Assembly: GCA_023392115.1 (NCBI GenBank)
Contig: JAEVZT010000245.1
Coordinates: 1 to 5,612 of the forward strand
Reading direction: 5' to 3'
Length of the DNA: 5,612 nt
Origin: Chloroflexota bacterium
GTDB lineage: Bacteria; Chloroflexota; Anaerolineae; Aggregatilineales; Phototrophicaceae
A program made the translations under genes and the position numbers. Position 1 is the stretch's first letter. Each line of letters starts with the position of its first letter. The notes below the pieces were generated by a model. It had not been told where the DNA came from, searched no databases, and saw only the letters and a program-made list of their open reading frames with translations. Below are positions 5,156 to 5,612 of the stretch, one piece after another.

Positions 5156-5612
5156 ATGAAGATCGGAATCATCGGCACGGGCAACATTGCAAGTGGGCTG
5201 GGAAAGCGGTTCGCGCGCGCGGGGCATGAAGTGATGTTCGGGTCGCGCGCGCCGCAGAAGGCGCGGCAGCTGGCGGAGTCGATTGGCGCGAACGCCAGCG
5301 GCGGTACGCAGGAAGACACCGTCGCGTTTGCCGAAATCGTCGTGCTGGCGGTGCCGTTCAACGCCGTCCGCGCAATCGCGCAGTCGCTGCCGCTCGATGG
5401 CAAGATTGTCATCGAGACGACGAACAATATGGGCGGCGGGGAGCAGTCGACCACCGAACAGATTCAGTCGTGGATGCCGCGGGCGAAAGTCGTCAAGGCG
5501 TTCAACACCGTCTTCGCCAACATCCTTCAGAGCGACGCCGACCCAAGCAAAGAGCGCGCGACGATCTTCCTCGCCGGCGACGACCGGGGCGCGAAAGAAA
5601 CTGCCGCCCGCG
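5156..5612 (+). CDS. NADPH:F420 oxidoreductase-like Rossmann protein, 5' portion
   Basis: Partial gene: 152 codons are visible and the frame is open to the window end. The family is about 210-220 residues, so the C-terminal quarter is missing. The N-terminus MKIGIIGTGNIASGLGKRFA carries the G-x-G-x-x-A dinucleotide motif (G7, G9, A12). The FGSR at 28-31 matches the family position where Ser/Arg bind the 2'-phosphate of NADPH. Later landmarks are VVLAVPF, IVIETTNN and VVKAFNTVFANIL, as in F420-dependent NADP reductases and their relatives. Such enzymes pass hydride between NADPH and the deazaflavin F420, but many bacterial members of this group have unproven cofactor use, so F420 is an inference. 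ATG 5156 follows GGAG with a 5-base gap. The 81-base gap from the racemase-like gene shows no clear terminator or promoter, so co-transcription is possible. Confidence 0.8.
   Translation, partial: MKIGIIGTGNIASGLGKRFARAGHEVMFGSRAPQKARQLAESIGANASGGTQEDTVAFAEIVVLAVPFNAVRAIAQSLPLDGKIVIETTNNMGGGEQSTTEQIQSWMPRAKVVKAFNTVFANILQSDADPSKERATIFLAGDDRGAKETAAR

Overview
The window is GC-rich (roughly 60% by eye) and bacterial. It carries six protein genes, two of them cut by the window edges, plus a probable small RNA or tiny-peptide unit. The secreted protein built from four cysteine-paired SH3-like modules, next to an F420-reductase-type Rossmann protein and a sulfite-oxidase-like enzyme, suggests a Chloroflexota (Anaerolineae-like) genome. 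That placement is an inference from gene style and has moderate confidence at best.

Layout: (1) The 3' end of a GNAT N-acetyltransferase, plus strand, enters from the left and stops at 385. (2) The 255-base gap to 640 has no conventional gene but is not empty. On the minus strand it holds a sigma70-type promoter (577-604), a 13-base Shine-Dalgarno match, an 11-codon ORF, several hairpins and a strong intrinsic terminator (403-440). Together these form a self-contained unit of about 170 nt. (3) A minus-strand pair follows: a sulfite-oxidase-like molybdoenzyme (1886-2518), then, 3 bases on, an SbcD-type nuclease (641-1882). A perfect TATAAT precedes the pair. (4) A minus-strand secreted protein with four SH3-like repeats lies at 2603-3760. 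(5) A divergent intergenic region (3761-3919) contains nested TCGA-rich inverted repeats. (6) On the plus strand are a family III CoA-transferase fold protein with the active-site residues of alpha-methylacyl-CoA racemase (3920-5074) and the start of an NADPH:F420-oxidoreductase-like gene (5156 to the edge).

The genes do not form one obvious pathway. The molybdoenzyme and SbcD are probably co-transcribed. The racemase-like gene and the F420-reductase-like gene lie in tandem and may share transcripts. The most unusual element is the unit at about 403-604: its Shine-Dalgarno sequence can pair over nine bases with a downstream segment that can instead form its own hairpin, and no gene lies downstream for it to control. 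I do not recognise it as a known RNA family.
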